Below are positions 18,374 through 27,230 of a DNA stretch of 64,000 bases, piece after piece. Where the stretch lies: the NCBI RefSeq assembly GCF_001190925.1, contig NZ_CP011072.1, forward strand, positions 2,666,001 through 2,730,000. The letters are read 5' to 3'. Under the pieces are notes generated by a model that saw only the letters and a program-made list of their open reading frames with translations, made no database searches and had not been told where the DNA came from. The translations under genes were made by a program, and so were the position numbers. Origin of the DNA: Azoarcus sp. CIB. GTDB lineage: Bacteria > Pseudomonadota > Gammaproteobacteria > Burkholderiales > Rhodocyclaceae. How positions within the stretch are numbered: position 1 is the first letter of the stretch; each line of letters begins with the position of its first letter.

Positions 18374-19279
18374 TCACTCCTCGTCCCAATAGGGTTCTGA
18401 ACCGATATGCTCGAGCAGGAAGTCTATGAATGTACGGACCTTGGCCGGCAGGTGCCGGGTCGGCAAATAGAGGGCGTATACATGGCGTTCGACGGGGATG
18501 TACTCGGACAGCGCGGCACATAGGCGGCCGGCCTGCAGATCTCTTCCGATGATGAAGGTCGGCAGCAACGCAAGCCCGAGCCCCCCGAGTACGGCCTGGG
18601 ACAGCGCCTCGTCATCATTGATGCGCAGGCGGCCGGCCACGGGCACCGCGATCTCGCCCTCCGGTCCGGTGAAGCGCCAGAGGCCCTGCTCGCCGGAGTG
18701 CGTGTAGTCCAGACAGTTGTGGCGGGATAAATCCTGCGGGATGCGTGGCAGGCCGTGCCGCGCAAAGTACTCCGGCGTCGCACAGAGCTTGCGCCGTACC
18801 GGGGCGAGCTGACGTGCGACAACGGACAGCGGCAGTTCGCTCGCCACGCGCACGATGACGTCATATCCTTCTTCAGCGAGATCTATGCTGCGGTCGGATA
18901 TGGTCATATCGACGTCCAGATCAGGGTATCGACCGAGGAAGTCCGCAAGGGCTGGCGCAACATGCAGCGTCCCGAAGGCTACCGACGCGGCGACGCGAAG
19001 GGTGCCGCGCGGCTGTGCATGTAGGCTGCTCGCCACTTGCTCGGCCTGCACCATCTCCTCAACGATACGGTTGCAGTGCTCGACAAGGACGGCTCCGACC
19101 TCGGTGACGCTCAGATGACGAGTGCTGCGGTGGAGCAAACGCACGCCGAGCGAATGTTCGAGCTTCGCCACCGCCTTACTCACCGCCGAGCGTGACGTGC
19201 CGAGGCGGAGGGCCGCCGCGGAGAAGCTTCCGCTCGCCACTACGTGTGCGTAGATCGCCATCAAATTCAGATCTTGCAT
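18374..19279 (-). CDS. LysR-family transcriptional regulator
   Basis: 301 residues. The N-terminal winged HTH (about 1-60, FSAAALRLGTSRSAVSKAVA) and the type-2 periplasmic-binding-like effector domain are complete; the form TLRVAASVAFGTLHVAPAL is typical of the DsdC/AaeR-like group. No target gene is divergent next to it, since the neighbour is the hexapeptide-repeat gene on the same strand. An 8-bp inverted repeat (19264-19288) overlaps its start codon and may allow autoregulation. The inducer is unknown. Confidence 0.93.
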   Translation of the reverse strand: MQDLNLMAIYAHVVASGSFSAAALRLGTSRSAVSKAVAKLEHSLGVRLLHRSTRHLSVTEVGAVLVEHCNRIVEEMVQAEQVASSLHAQPRGTLRVAASVAFGTLHVAPALADFLGRYPDLDVDMTISDRSIDLAEEGYDVIVRVASELPLSVVARQLAPVRRKLCATPEYFARHGLPRIPQDLSRHNCLDYTHSGEQGLWRFTGPEGEIAVPVAGRLRINDDEALSQAVLGGLGLALLPTFIIGRDLQAGRLCAALSEYIPVERHVYALYLPTRHLPAKVRTFIDFLLEHIGSEPYWDEE

Positions 19280-19288
19280 GTCTGAATT
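19264..19288. promoter_or_regulatory. Inverted repeat over the LysR start codon
   Basis: AATTCAGA, nine-base spacer, TCTGAATT. It fits the T-N11-A style of LysR sites and straddles the gene's own ATG, which is unusual because most such sites lie further upstream. A candidate autoregulatory operator. Confidence 0.4.
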
Positions 19289-19318
19289 GTATCCGCCCAG
19301 TGCGGATTCCGACCCAAC

Positions 19319-19384
19319 GTGACCGCTGATTCCGAGAAGGGTGTGACCGGTGATTCCGAGATAGTGACCGCGGACTCCGATTTG
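19319..19384. repeat. Three imperfect short tandem repeats
   Basis: GTGACCG followed by a CTGATTCCGAGA-like unit recurs at 19319, 19343 and 19364, in the gap between the LysR gene and the end of the hexapeptide-repeat gene. No function is apparent. Confidence 0.5.
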
Positions 19385-19405
19385 ATCGGGCCTGCGGAAA
19401 GGGAA

Positions 19406-20284
19406 TCAGAGGGTCGCTCGAGCGGCGCCCTCCCACCAGCCGCTCATGAGACTTCGGGGCGGTATGCTCGCCTGCACCTTCGCGCAGCTTTCCCAGGCAT
19501 CCTTGGGAACGCTCAGGCCGGCGAAGATACCGTAACCGCTGCCGGCGCAGATTTCCCCGCCGGCAAGGATGCTTTCTCCTGCCTGGATCGCACCATCGGC
19601 GAGAATCGTCGCGCCCGCGCGGATTCCCCAGCCAGCCTCGAGATGTCGGCCGCAGCGAATGGAGGCTCCCGCTTCGATGCCGTGCCCTGCCCGGATGTGT
19701 TCATCTCCGGCAATGTCGCACCCAGCGCGCAGGTTCTTGGCGCACGATATCGTTCCGTGCACGACGAGGTCCCCGCCGGTGCCCGCATTCCCCGCAAGAT
19801 CGAGCGCGCCGCGGCAATACAGGTCCCGACCCACCCGAAGGTCGCCGCCGCAGGCGATGTCTCCGCCGGCATCGACACCCCAGCTTGCGCGCATGTCGCC
19901 GCCCACCCCGACACGGCCGTCGGCACGAAGATGTCCGGCGACACGAAGGTCGCCTCCGACATCAATTTCCCGCCCGACACGGATGCTCCCTCCCACCCGG
20001 AGCGAGTGCCCGACACGCAGTACGTCGCCCACGTCAATATTGCCGCGCACCTCTATCGTGCCTGGATACACCAGGGCGTTGGCATCGATGCTGTCGACGA
20101 CCAGCACCGCATCCGTCGGACCGAACTGGTCCATCAGCCAGCACGCGTCAGCCGCACGATTGTCGGCCACCAGCGCGTCGAGCAGTTCCTGGTAGTTTCC
20201 ACCGCCCCCATAGTGGCGCAGGAACCAACGGAAGCCATTGGCACAGGGGCTCTTGGCGCGAACGAAATCTCGGGTCAGATCCAT
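19406..20284 (-). CDS. Hexapeptide-repeat (beta-helix) protein, unknown function
   Basis: 292 residues. The first ~60 form a small domain (CANGFRWFLRHYG, ELLDALVADNRAADACW). From about 70 to 265 the chain is an almost unbroken run of some 27 or more six-residue units of the form x-x-[LIV]-x-[VAC]-G, such as HSLRVG, GSIRVG, REIDVG and GDLRVG. This is the hallmark of a parallel beta-helix. No acyltransferase active-site residues or signal peptide are visible. It could be a structural or polymer-forming protein (bactofilin-like), but family membership is uncertain. It sits alone between the LysR gene and a universal stress gene. Confidence 0.7.
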   Translation of the reverse strand: MDLTRDFVRAKSPCANGFRWFLRHYGGGGNYQELLDALVADNRAADACWLMDQFGPTDAVLVVDSIDANALVYPGTIEVRGNIDVGDVLRVGHSLRVGGSIRVGREIDVGGDLRVAGHLRADGRVGVGGDMRASWGVDAGGDIACGGDLRVGRDLYCRGALDLAGNAGTGGDLVVHGTISCAKNLRAGCDIAGDEHIRAGHGIEAGASIRCGRHLEAGWGIRAGATILADGAIQAGESILAGGEICAGSGYGIFAGLSVPKDAWESCAKVQASIPPRSLMSGWWEGAARATL

Positions 20285-20564
20285 GCATTAATTCCTTGTC
20301 CGCACGGCATCGGGTATGCCGGCAGGTTCCTCCGGTGGGGCTGGCGGTACGATGGGTTTCCGGCAGCGGCATGCGAGCACCTACTCCGCATGGCAGGCCA
20401 TCGTTTCGCGCGAATACTCCCGCAATGGCTTGCAGTGACTTAGCCTCAGGGTCGCACGCGCCGATCCACGTGAAAGGCGCCGAAGCGATTGCGGGTATCC
20501 GACATTCATTGCTCAGTCGTTCGAGACCATCGCAAACTGAGTTTATCGGGGCGGTCTCGCATCG

Positions 20565-21533
20565 CTACTTGACCAGCGTGATCGGGATGACCGTGCGGTA
20601 CAGCACGCTCCACGAAATCGAGCCGGCCGTGAGACCCGCGAACCAGCCGAGACCGTGCGAGGCCATGACAATGCGGTCGCAGTCGATGCTCGTTGCAAGC
20701 TCGAGAATCTTGTCCACGGGGTCTCCCTGTGCGACATGGACCTCATAGTTGGCTCGGGCTGCATCGAGTGTGCGCAGCGCGGCATCACTAGCCTGAAGCG
20801 CCCGCTCACGGTCGCCGGAGCGAATGTCCGCATCCCTTGCTGTCGGTCGGCCGAGGAACGGTCCGTCATCGGCCCTGTGCACATTGAGCAGATGAATTCG
20901 CGGCCCATCAGTCAGCTTGCCCGTATATTCGAGTGCGTGATGCAGCGCCCGCAGAGACCCAGCTGAACCGTCACAGACGACCAGCAGGTCACCCGTGCCC
21001 GCGGCGAATTGCCTCGCACGGTGTCGCGATTTGACCAAGGTCACCGCAATGTCCGTGTTCTCCAGCACGTCCAGCGCGACCGAACCGAGCAGTGCGCACG
21101 CCACGCTGCCGGCGCCATCCGCGCCCATGACGATTTCCGTGATGCGCTGCCGGCGGGCGTAGGCGAGGATCACCTCGGCGGGATTGCCCGCCGTGAGCTG
21201 CAGGTGATAGCGCCCGTCTGCCTCGCCGAGACTCCGGCGCGCATCCTCCGTTTCGGCGAGTCCGGCGTCCATCAGCGTATCGTCGTCACTCGTGTTGCCG
21301 ATAATGGTCTGCACATTCAACACGTGGAGGGCCGATCCAGCCGAGCGGCCGGCCATGCTGGCGGCGACGCGCAGGGCCGCCAACGAGGCGGGAGAACCGT
21401 CGACCGGAGCAAGGACGCGATAGACCGGAAGGCGGCGCGTCTTTCCCCCGACTTGCGCCGCAAGGCCAACCACGCGCCCGAACTGATCGCGTTCGACCAT
21501 TTCCCAGTTCATGAAATCGGTTGTCACTTCCAT
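20565..21533 (-). CDS. Universal stress protein, two Usp domains
   Basis: About 322 residues with tandem Usp (PF00582-type) domains. The first opens at YRVLAPVDGSPASLAAL and the second at DLLVVCDGSAGSLRAL. The typical ATP-binding G-x2-G-x9-G-[ST] pattern is poorly kept: the first has MGADGAGSVACALLGSVA and the second SHGLGWFAGLTAGSIS. The start at 21533 is preferred over an upstream one but has only a weak ribosome site. It is one of three double-Usp genes within 8 kb, a grouping seen in hypoxia or dormancy regulons. Confidence 0.82.
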   Translation of the reverse strand: MEVTTDFMNWEMVERDQFGRVVGLAAQVGGKTRRLPVYRVLAPVDGSPASLAALRVAASMAGRSAGSALHVLNVQTIIGNTSDDDTLMDAGLAETEDARRSLGEADGRYHLQLTAGNPAEVILAYARRQRITEIVMGADGAGSVACALLGSVALDVLENTDIAVTLVKSRHRARQFAAGTGDLLVVCDGSAGSLRALHHALEYTGKLTDGPRIHLLNVHRADDGPFLGRPTARDADIRSGDRERALQASDAALRTLDAARANYEVHVAQGDPVDKILELATSIDCDRIVMASHGLGWFAGLTAGSISWSVLYRTVIPITLVK

Positions 21534-21909
21534 ATCGCCGCCTATCGACTGAAACGGGGTTCCTTCACGCTGTTGCTCGATCGATTCCGGCAATACGACA
21601 GCCCTATGACCGGCCGAAGCGGCCCGATCGTCGGCAGGGCTGCGCATTCCATGCCTGAGGGAATCCTATGCCACTCGCAATGGGCCGATAAGCCACCGGC
21701 GAGGCATCAGCTTGTATCCCTACAAGACACAATTGCGGCACCCTGGCTCGCTGGATGAGCATTTGGAGCGCCTCATTGTAGAGCGGACGACAACAGCGAC
21801 GTTCCGCGGCGCCGGCTTATCCCGCTGGCTCCCAACGCCTACCATAGGAGTGGCCCGATGACGGGTTGCGGCCCCCCGCCGAAGACGACGCGAGGGCAAA
21901 GGAGGCGAC

Positions 21910-22152
21910 ATGACAACGAAATCGGCTGACATCGCGCGCGGGGCATCCATCGATACCGCACACGAGACAATGCAGCAACTTCGCGTCGAGCCTGATGCGG
22001 CAACCCGTCGCGGCGAGGCGCGCGGGTTACTCCTGGAAGGCCCACGCGGACCGGGTCCTGACCGGAACAGCGAGCCCGACTCCACGGACAAGCCGGCGGC
22101 GCTCCTGCGCCGGCCGCCCGGGGTGTGGGTAAAGCAGCCGATGACGGCCTGA
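21910..22152 (+). CDS. Possible small protein, 80 aa, unknown
   Basis: An open frame preceded by AAAGGAGGCGAC, a near-perfect ribosome-binding site six bases before the ATG. The product is hydrophilic and low in complexity, has no recognised domain, and may be a truncated remnant. The site is the main reason to list it. Confidence 0.3.
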   Translation: MTTKSADIARGASIDTAHETMQQLRVEPDAATRRGEARGLLLEGPRGPGPDRNSEPDSTDKPAALLRRPPGVWVKQPMTA

Positions 22153-22189
22153 TCCGATGACGACGGCTACGGACTGAAGGAGAACGTCG

Positions 22190-22396
22190 ATGAGAGAGCA
22201 GAATCGGGATTGCACCCCAGAGGACGACAGTCGCCTTGTGCTGGTCGCCGTGAGGCCGAGTGCGCGCTTTCACCGGCTCGGGGGCATTGGCAGCCTGATG
22301 GTGCTTTACCCGGGCCGCGATCCGCGCGCCCTCGTCCCAAGGCCGCCACCCGAAAGGAGCACGACACCGGAGGGCGTCCCGGCCGACGCGGCTTGA
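22190..22396 (+). CDS. Possible small protein, 68 aa, unknown
   Basis: Preceded by GAAGGAGAACGTCG with good spacing, 38 bases after the previous small frame. It is proline- and arginine-rich with no recognised domain. It could be the second gene of a tiny operon or a degraded remnant. Confidence 0.25.
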   Translation: MREQNRDCTPEDDSRLVLVAVRPSARFHRLGGIGSLMVLYPGRDPRALVPRPPPERSTTPEGVPADAA

Positions 22397-22439
22397 CGCG
22401 GTGGTGTCGGCACCATTGGGGTCGCTAGTCCTGGCTGAC

Positions 22440-22640
22440 GATCTCGTCGACGAGCCCTCATACGCCTCCCCTACCTCGGTCAGCATTTGGCGACGTGTGC
22501 GTCGTTGCGGCAGACGCACGCCCAGCCTGGCTTCGACACGACTGACCAATTTGCTCACCTGCGATTTCGAGCCTCAGGCGCTTCGCCGCGTCGGAAAAGC
22601 TTTTCGCCTTGTGCATCTGGACGAACACGACGTGTGTCAT
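22440..22640 (-). pseudogene. LysR-family regulator remnant, frameshifted and truncated
   Basis: The first frame reads FVQMHKAKSFSDAAKRLRLE, the opening of a LysR helix-turn-helix. At about 22560 the match moves to another frame that reads VSKLVSRVEARLGVRLPQR and LTEVGEAYEG, the rest of the LysR HTH. A single-base frameshift and loss of the whole effector domain make it non-functional. Confidence 0.75.
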
Positions 22641-22785
22641 TGACGTCGTACGCGCGGCCTCCTAACTGTTTCCGTATTGGAAACAATACTGTGCCCACCG
22701 AACGGCTAATCAAGCCTCGGCTCGGCCCATATCATGGTGTCACCATCGGCGGAAGGCGCCGCTACGTCCCCTGGAGTCAAGAGAA

Positions 22786-23181
22786 ATGATGCAAGAGACT
22801 AACATCATCGTTAGCGAGGTCGATTTTGTGCGCTTGATGGCGATTCAACCGTCACCACCCCTGCGTGCAGAACTCGAACGGGCAATTGTAATTCCCGTGG
22901 AATCAATCCAGACGAACGTCGTCACGATGAACGCGCGGGTTCACTATCGTGATGAGAGAACCGGCCTCGATCGTGAAGTGCAAATCGTGTTCCCGGACGA
23001 GGCCGACATTGCGCTGGGGAAGGTGTCCATCCTGGCGCCGGTCGGCGCAGCCCTGATCGGCCTGAGCGTGGGTCAGGCGATCGACTGGGACTTTCCCGAC
23101 GGCACCGAGCGCCGCCTGACGGTCATCGCCGTCGATCAGTCCGGCAACGCCAGCCCTGCGGGTGCAGATCACCGGCATTGA
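22786..23181 (+). CDS. rnk: Rnk / GreA-GreB C-terminal family protein
   Basis: 131 residues, the usual Rnk size (nucleoside diphosphate kinase regulator). An N-terminal coiled segment (EVDFVRLM, LRAELERA) precedes the FKBP-like GreA/GreB C-terminal fold with DIALGKVSILAPVGAALIGL and a closing WDFPDGTERRLTVIAV. Such proteins bind RNA polymerase and modulate nucleotide-linked stress physiology. Two adjacent ATGs (22786 and 22789) follow GGAGTCAAGAG. It is flanked by Usp genes. Confidence 0.85.
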   Translation: MMQETNIIVSEVDFVRLMAIQPSPPLRAELERAIVIPVESIQTNVVTMNARVHYRDERTGLDREVQIVFPDEADIALGKVSILAPVGAALIGLSVGQAIDWDFPDGTERRLTVIAVDQSGNASPAGADHRH

Positions 23182-23403
23182 AGGTCGCTCACGATGGTGC
23201 CCGGGTGCGGTCACGTACCGGCGGCGCCGGCCTGCCGTCATTAGCCGACAGGCGTTCCCACCAAACAGGATAGCGTCGCCGGGCACACTGGGCCTTCGCC
23301 GCGCGTCCTCCGGTTGATGGTATGCCTGGCCAGCCTGTGGCGACGCAGGCCAACCCGGCGCGCCCCGTTCCCGCACGTGCTTTGATCTGCGGGCGAGGAC
23401 TGC

Positions 23404-24288
23404 TCACACGGAGACGAGCACGTCGCACTGGGATTCGGCCAGGACATGCTTGGTGACGCTGCCGAGGAATAATTCGTCGAGCATGCTTTCGCCGTGTTTG
23501 CCCATCACGATCAAGTCGCAGTCCGCTTCCTGCTCCTGCTCGATGATGTGCGTTGACGGAAGGCCCTGCTGCACGACAAGCCGTGCCTCGTAGGGCGGCA
23601 ATCCGGCTTGCGCGCTCAAGGCATTCAGATTCTGAATCGCTTCCTGCCGGGCTAGCGTGCGATAGCCCCTGATCACTTCTTCCTCTACACCGGCGTAACG
23701 CAGATGGCCCTCGAACGGCACGTCGAATGCATGCAGCAAGACGATTTCTGCCCGTGGCGCGACAAGCCGCGCATTGCTGATTGCGCGCAGCGACGAAGGC
23801 GAGAAATCCACCGGCACGAGCACCGTTCGATACGGTTCATGCGCAGCCTGCTTGACCACCAGCATCGGACATTTCGCCCGACTGAGCATCCGTTCCGCAG
23901 TTGAGCCCAGCAGGATATGCCGCAGGAAGCTCTCGCCGCGAGCACCACAAACGATCAGGCCCGCTGCCGACACATCCACGGCCTTGTCCAGTTCTGCAAG
24001 CAAGGAGCCAAACGCAACATGAGCACCGGCGGACACGGCGTAGTGGTTTTGGAGAATGACGACAAGATCATGCAACTTTTCCCGTGCGCTCTTGAGCACC
24101 TGCTGTCTCAACTCGTCCGTCGAGTTGCCCATGAGGTGGCGAAGCTTGTCCAGCGGTGCAAGATCTGCCACATGCAACACGTCCAACGGAGCCCCCGTTT
24201 CCCGACTCACGAGGGCTGCACGCTCGACGGCATGGCGAGCCGGTGCGGAGAGGTCGGTAGCGGCAAGCAGGCGGTTCAGTTTCAACAT
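23404..24288 (-). CDS. Universal stress protein, two Usp domains
   Basis: About 294 residues. The first domain begins NRLLAATDLSAPARHAVERA and ends GARGESFLRHILLGSTAERML; the second begins RTVLVPVDFSPSSLRA and ends GKHGESMLDELFLGSVTKHVL. Both keep the ATP-binding G-x2-G-x9-G-[ST] signature. The start at 24288 is chosen because AGGA lies seven bases upstream; the ATG at 24294 sits too close to it. It is divergent from the P-type ATPase, so the shared 190-base gap probably controls both. Confidence 0.9.
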   Translation of the reverse strand: MLKLNRLLAATDLSAPARHAVERAALVSRETGAPLDVLHVADLAPLDKLRHLMGNSTDELRQQVLKSAREKLHDLVVILQNHYAVSAGAHVAFGSLLAELDKAVDVSAAGLIVCGARGESFLRHILLGSTAERMLSRAKCPMLVVKQAAHEPYRTVLVPVDFSPSSLRAISNARLVAPRAEIVLLHAFDVPFEGHLRYAGVEEEVIRGYRTLARQEAIQNLNALSAQAGLPPYEARLVVQQGLPSTHIIEQEQEADCDLIVMGKHGESMLDELFLGSVTKHVLAESQCDVLVSV

Positions 24289-24366
24289 GGTCATTTCCTA
24301 TCCATTCGAATGCTGTTCGCGTCAGCACGGCAGCATCGACCCGGGCCGGGCACCTATCCTGGGTGG

Positions 24367-24396
24367 TTGGGAGGTCTATGCATGCTTCGGTATAAT
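24367..24396 (+). promoter_or_regulatory. Sigma-70-type promoter of the P-type ATPase operon
   Basis: TTGGGA, an 18-base spacer and a perfect TATAAT, 80 bases before the ATPase start. It is one of the few clear consensus -10 boxes in this GC-rich window. Confidence 0.65.
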
Positions 24397-24476
24397 ATTG
24401 CTACAAAAGTTCTCAGCTTTCACGACTATCCCCGGCAAGCAGGCAGAGCGGGGGAATGCTTGGAGGCTACGCATCG

Positions 24477-27203
24477 ATGAGCGACCGCCACATGGATCAT
24501 GCCCGCCCCCCAAGCTGGCATGCGCTGTCCAAGGACGACGTGGGACAGGTCCTGCAAACCGGGCCGGAGGGCCTGACGGAGGATGAAGCACGCCGTCGAC
24601 TCGTGCAATACGGCTCGAATCTACTCGCTCCGCCGGCGCGGCGCGGCCCCCTCCTGCGGCTGGTCATGCAGTTTCACAACATCCTGCTGTACGTGATGCT
24701 CGGCGCAGCGGCCATCACGGCGGTGCTCGGTCATTGGGTCGATACCGGGGTGTTGCTCGCCGCGGTGGTGATCAACGCGATCATCGGCTTCATCCAGGAG
24801 GGCAAGGCAGAGGCCGCGCTCGACGCGATCCGCGCGATGTTGTCTCCGCATGCGACGGTGATACGTGGCGGCCATCGACGCGAACTCGACGCTGCCGATC
24901 TCGTCCCCGGCGACTGGGTGACACTGACCTCTGGCGACCGCATTCCGGCGGACCTGCGGCTGGTTTCCGCACGGGAATTGCGGATCGAGGAAGCCGCGCT
25001 GACGGGCGAATCCTTGCCTATCGAAAAGGGGACGGATGAAGTTAATGCCGACGCCCCGCTCGGCGATCGGTACGGCATGGCCTATTCGGGCACCTTTGTG
25101 GTCTACGGTCAGGCGACCGGCATCGTCGTGGCCACAGGCGGCGCGACGGAACTGGGCCGGATCAATCAGATGCTCGCCGACATCCAGAGGATGTCGACGC
25201 CGCTGCTGCGCCAGATCGACCATTTCGGCCGCGTGCTGGCATTGGCCATCATCGGCGTGTCGGCGGCGACCTTCGTGCTCGGCACGCTGTGGCGTGATCA
25301 CGCGCCTGCCGAAATGTTCATGATGGTCGTCGCGCTCGCGGCCTCGGCGATTCCTGAGGGCTTGCCGGCGATCATGACCGTGACCCTCGCGCTGGGGGTG
25401 CAGCGCATGGCCCGGCGCAACGCCATCATTCGCCGCCTTCCGGCAGTGGAAACGCTGGGCGCGGTGACGGTGATCTGCTCCGACAAGACCGGCACGCTGA
25501 CGCGCAACGAGATGACTGTGCAACGCTTGGTGTGTGCGGGCCACGTGTTTGACGTCGGCGGCGTCGGTTGCGCCCCGGTGGGGGATTTCAGCATCGACGG
25601 CCGCATCGTCGATGTCGCCCACTACCCCGCGCTGTCGATGGCGATCCGCGCAGGTGTGCTGTGCAACGACGCACGCCTGCGCGAAGACGATGACGTGTGG
25701 CGGGTGGAAGGCGATCCGACCGAAGGCGCACTGCTCGTGGCCGGACGCAAGGCGGGATTTTCGCAGCATGCCGGGGATACGGCTTGGCCGCGGATCGACT
25801 CCATCCCGTTCGAATCGCAGCATCGCTTCATGGCGACCTGGCATCGCGATCCGGACGGAGACTTCTGGCTCTTCGTCAAGGGGGCGCCCGAGCGCATTCT
25901 CGACATGTGCGAATGGCAGCTGAACCATGACGGCGAGCGGTCGCTGGATGTCGACTACTGGCGCCGGATGGCGACCGACACGGCAGCACAGGGTTTGCGG
26001 CTCCTCGCTGTCGCGTGCAAGCGCGGCGCACCGACCACCGGCAGCCTGGAACCTGCCGACGTAGAGCAGGGATTCATGCTGCTCGCATTGATCGGCATCA
26101 TCGACCCCCCTCGCGAGGAAGCCATCGAGGCGGTAAGCGAGTGCCACCACGCGGGCATCCGCGTCAAGATGATCACGGGCGATCACGGCGAGACGGCGCG
26201 TGCCATCGGCGCCCAACTGGCCATTGGCGTCGGAAAGCCGTTCGTCACCGGAGCGGAAGTTGCGATGATGGATGACGCCGCGTTACGTCGGGTGGCGATG
26301 GAGGTCGACGTGTTCGCGCGGGCCAACCCGGAACACAAACTGCGTCTGGTGCAAGCCTTGCAGGAAGACGGCCAGGTGGTCGCAATGACCGGCGACGGGG
26401 TGAATGATGCTCCGGCACTGAAACGGGCCGACGTCGGGGTGGCGATGGGCCTCAAAGGCACCGAGGCGGCCAAGGAGGCGTCCGACATGGTGCTCGCCGA
26501 TGACAACTTCGCCACGATCGCGACGGCGGTTCGGGAAGGCCGTGCGGTTTATGACAACTTGAAGAAATTCATCCTGTTCATGCTGCCCACCAACGGCGGC
26601 GAAGCGCTCGTCGTGATTGCGGCCATCCTGTTCGAGCTGGCGCTGCCGCTGACACCGGCACAGGTGTTGTGGATCAACATGGTCACCTCCTCGACGCTGG
26701 GGCTGGCGCTCGCCTTCGAGCCGGCCGAGGACGACATCATGAAACGCCGCCCGCGGCCACCGCGCCAGGCGCTGTTGTCCGGCTTCTTCATCTGGCGGGT
26801 GTTGATGGTCTCCGTGCTGATGATGACCGGCGCGCTGGGGCTTTTCCTGACGGAGCTGGCCGTCGGCACGAGTCTGGAAACAGCGCGCACGATGGCGGTT
26901 AACGCGGTCGTCATGGCCGAAATGTTCTACCTGATCAACAGCCGCTACATCTTCGCGCCCGTCACGAACCGGGGAGGACTGACCGGCAATCGTTACGTCA
27001 TCTTCGCCATCGCCGCATGCATTCCCTTGCAGATCGCCTATACGCATGCGGGATTCATGCATGGCATTTTCGATTCGACCGATCTCACGCTATTGGAATG
27101 GGGCAAGGTAACAGCGGCCGGCCTGCTGGTGTTTGCCGTCGCTGAACTGGAGAAATTCGTCATCCGCCGTACCGGTCTCGCCGCCCGTCTGAGTGACGCG
27201 TGA
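24477..27203 (+). CDS. P-type cation-transporting ATPase (P2-type, CtpF-like)
   Basis: 908 residues. Landmarks in order are the actuator loop LTGES (about 180), the M4 motif AIPEGLPAIMTV, the phosphorylated Asp D336 in SDKTGTLT, and GDGVNDAP (about 639). M6 reads LWINMVTSSTLGLALAFEP, where Ca2+ pumps have an Asp-Gly pair. It therefore belongs to the P2 group but probably differs in ion choice, like mycobacterial CtpF-type pumps. The start at 24477 has GGAGG ten bases upstream; a start at 24456 is possible. It is followed by a Usp gene and the Mrp operon. Confidence 0.92.
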   Translation: MSDRHMDHARPPSWHALSKDDVGQVLQTGPEGLTEDEARRRLVQYGSNLLAPPARRGPLLRLVMQFHNILLYVMLGAAAITAVLGHWVDTGVLLAAVVINAIIGFIQEGKAEAALDAIRAMLSPHATVIRGGHRRELDAADLVPGDWVTLTSGDRIPADLRLVSARELRIEEAALTGESLPIEKGTDEVNADAPLGDRYGMAYSGTFVVYGQATGIVVATGGATELGRINQMLADIQRMSTPLLRQIDHFGRVLALAIIGVSAATFVLGTLWRDHAPAEMFMMVVALAASAIPEGLPAIMTVTLALGVQRMARRNAIIRRLPAVETLGAVTVICSDKTGTLTRNEMTVQRLVCAGHVFDVGGVGCAPVGDFSIDGRIVDVAHYPALSMAIRAGVLCNDARLREDDDVWRVEGDPTEGALLVAGRKAGFSQHAGDTAWPRIDSIPFESQHRFMATWHRDPDGDFWLFVKGAPERILDMCEWQLNHDGERSLDVDYWRRMATDTAAQGLRLLAVACKRGAPTTGSLEPADVEQGFMLLALIGIIDPPREEAIEAVSECHHAGIRVKMITGDHGETARAIGAQLAIGVGKPFVTGAEVAMMDDAALRRVAMEVDVFARANPEHKLRLVQALQEDGQVVAMTGDGVNDAPALKRADVGVAMGLKGTEAAKEASDMVLADDNFATIATAVREGRAVYDNLKKFILFMLPTNGGEALVVIAAILFELALPLTPAQVLWINMVTSSTLGLALAFEPAEDDIMKRRPRPPRQALLSGFFIWRVLMVSVLMMTGALGLFLTELAVGTSLETARTMAVNAVVMAEMFYLINSRYIFAPVTNRGGLTGNRYVIFAIAACIPLQIAYTHAGFMHGIFDSTDLTLLEWGKVTAAGLLVFAVAELEKFVIRRTGLAARLSDA

Positions 27204-27230
27204 GCGGGCATCAACCCAAGGAGAACTGAA

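Larger units (their letters stand above)
21534..22785. other. Decayed or weakly coding stretch
   Basis: About 1.25 kb without a secure gene. It contains two small open frames with good ribosome-binding sites (21910 and 22190) and the remains of a LysR gene (22440-22640). The density of remnants suggests past rearrangement. Confidence 0.5.

Noticed and set aside
24621-26216. 531-codon open frame on the minus strand
   Set aside because: Mirror frame of the P-type ATPase, whose motifs are complete.
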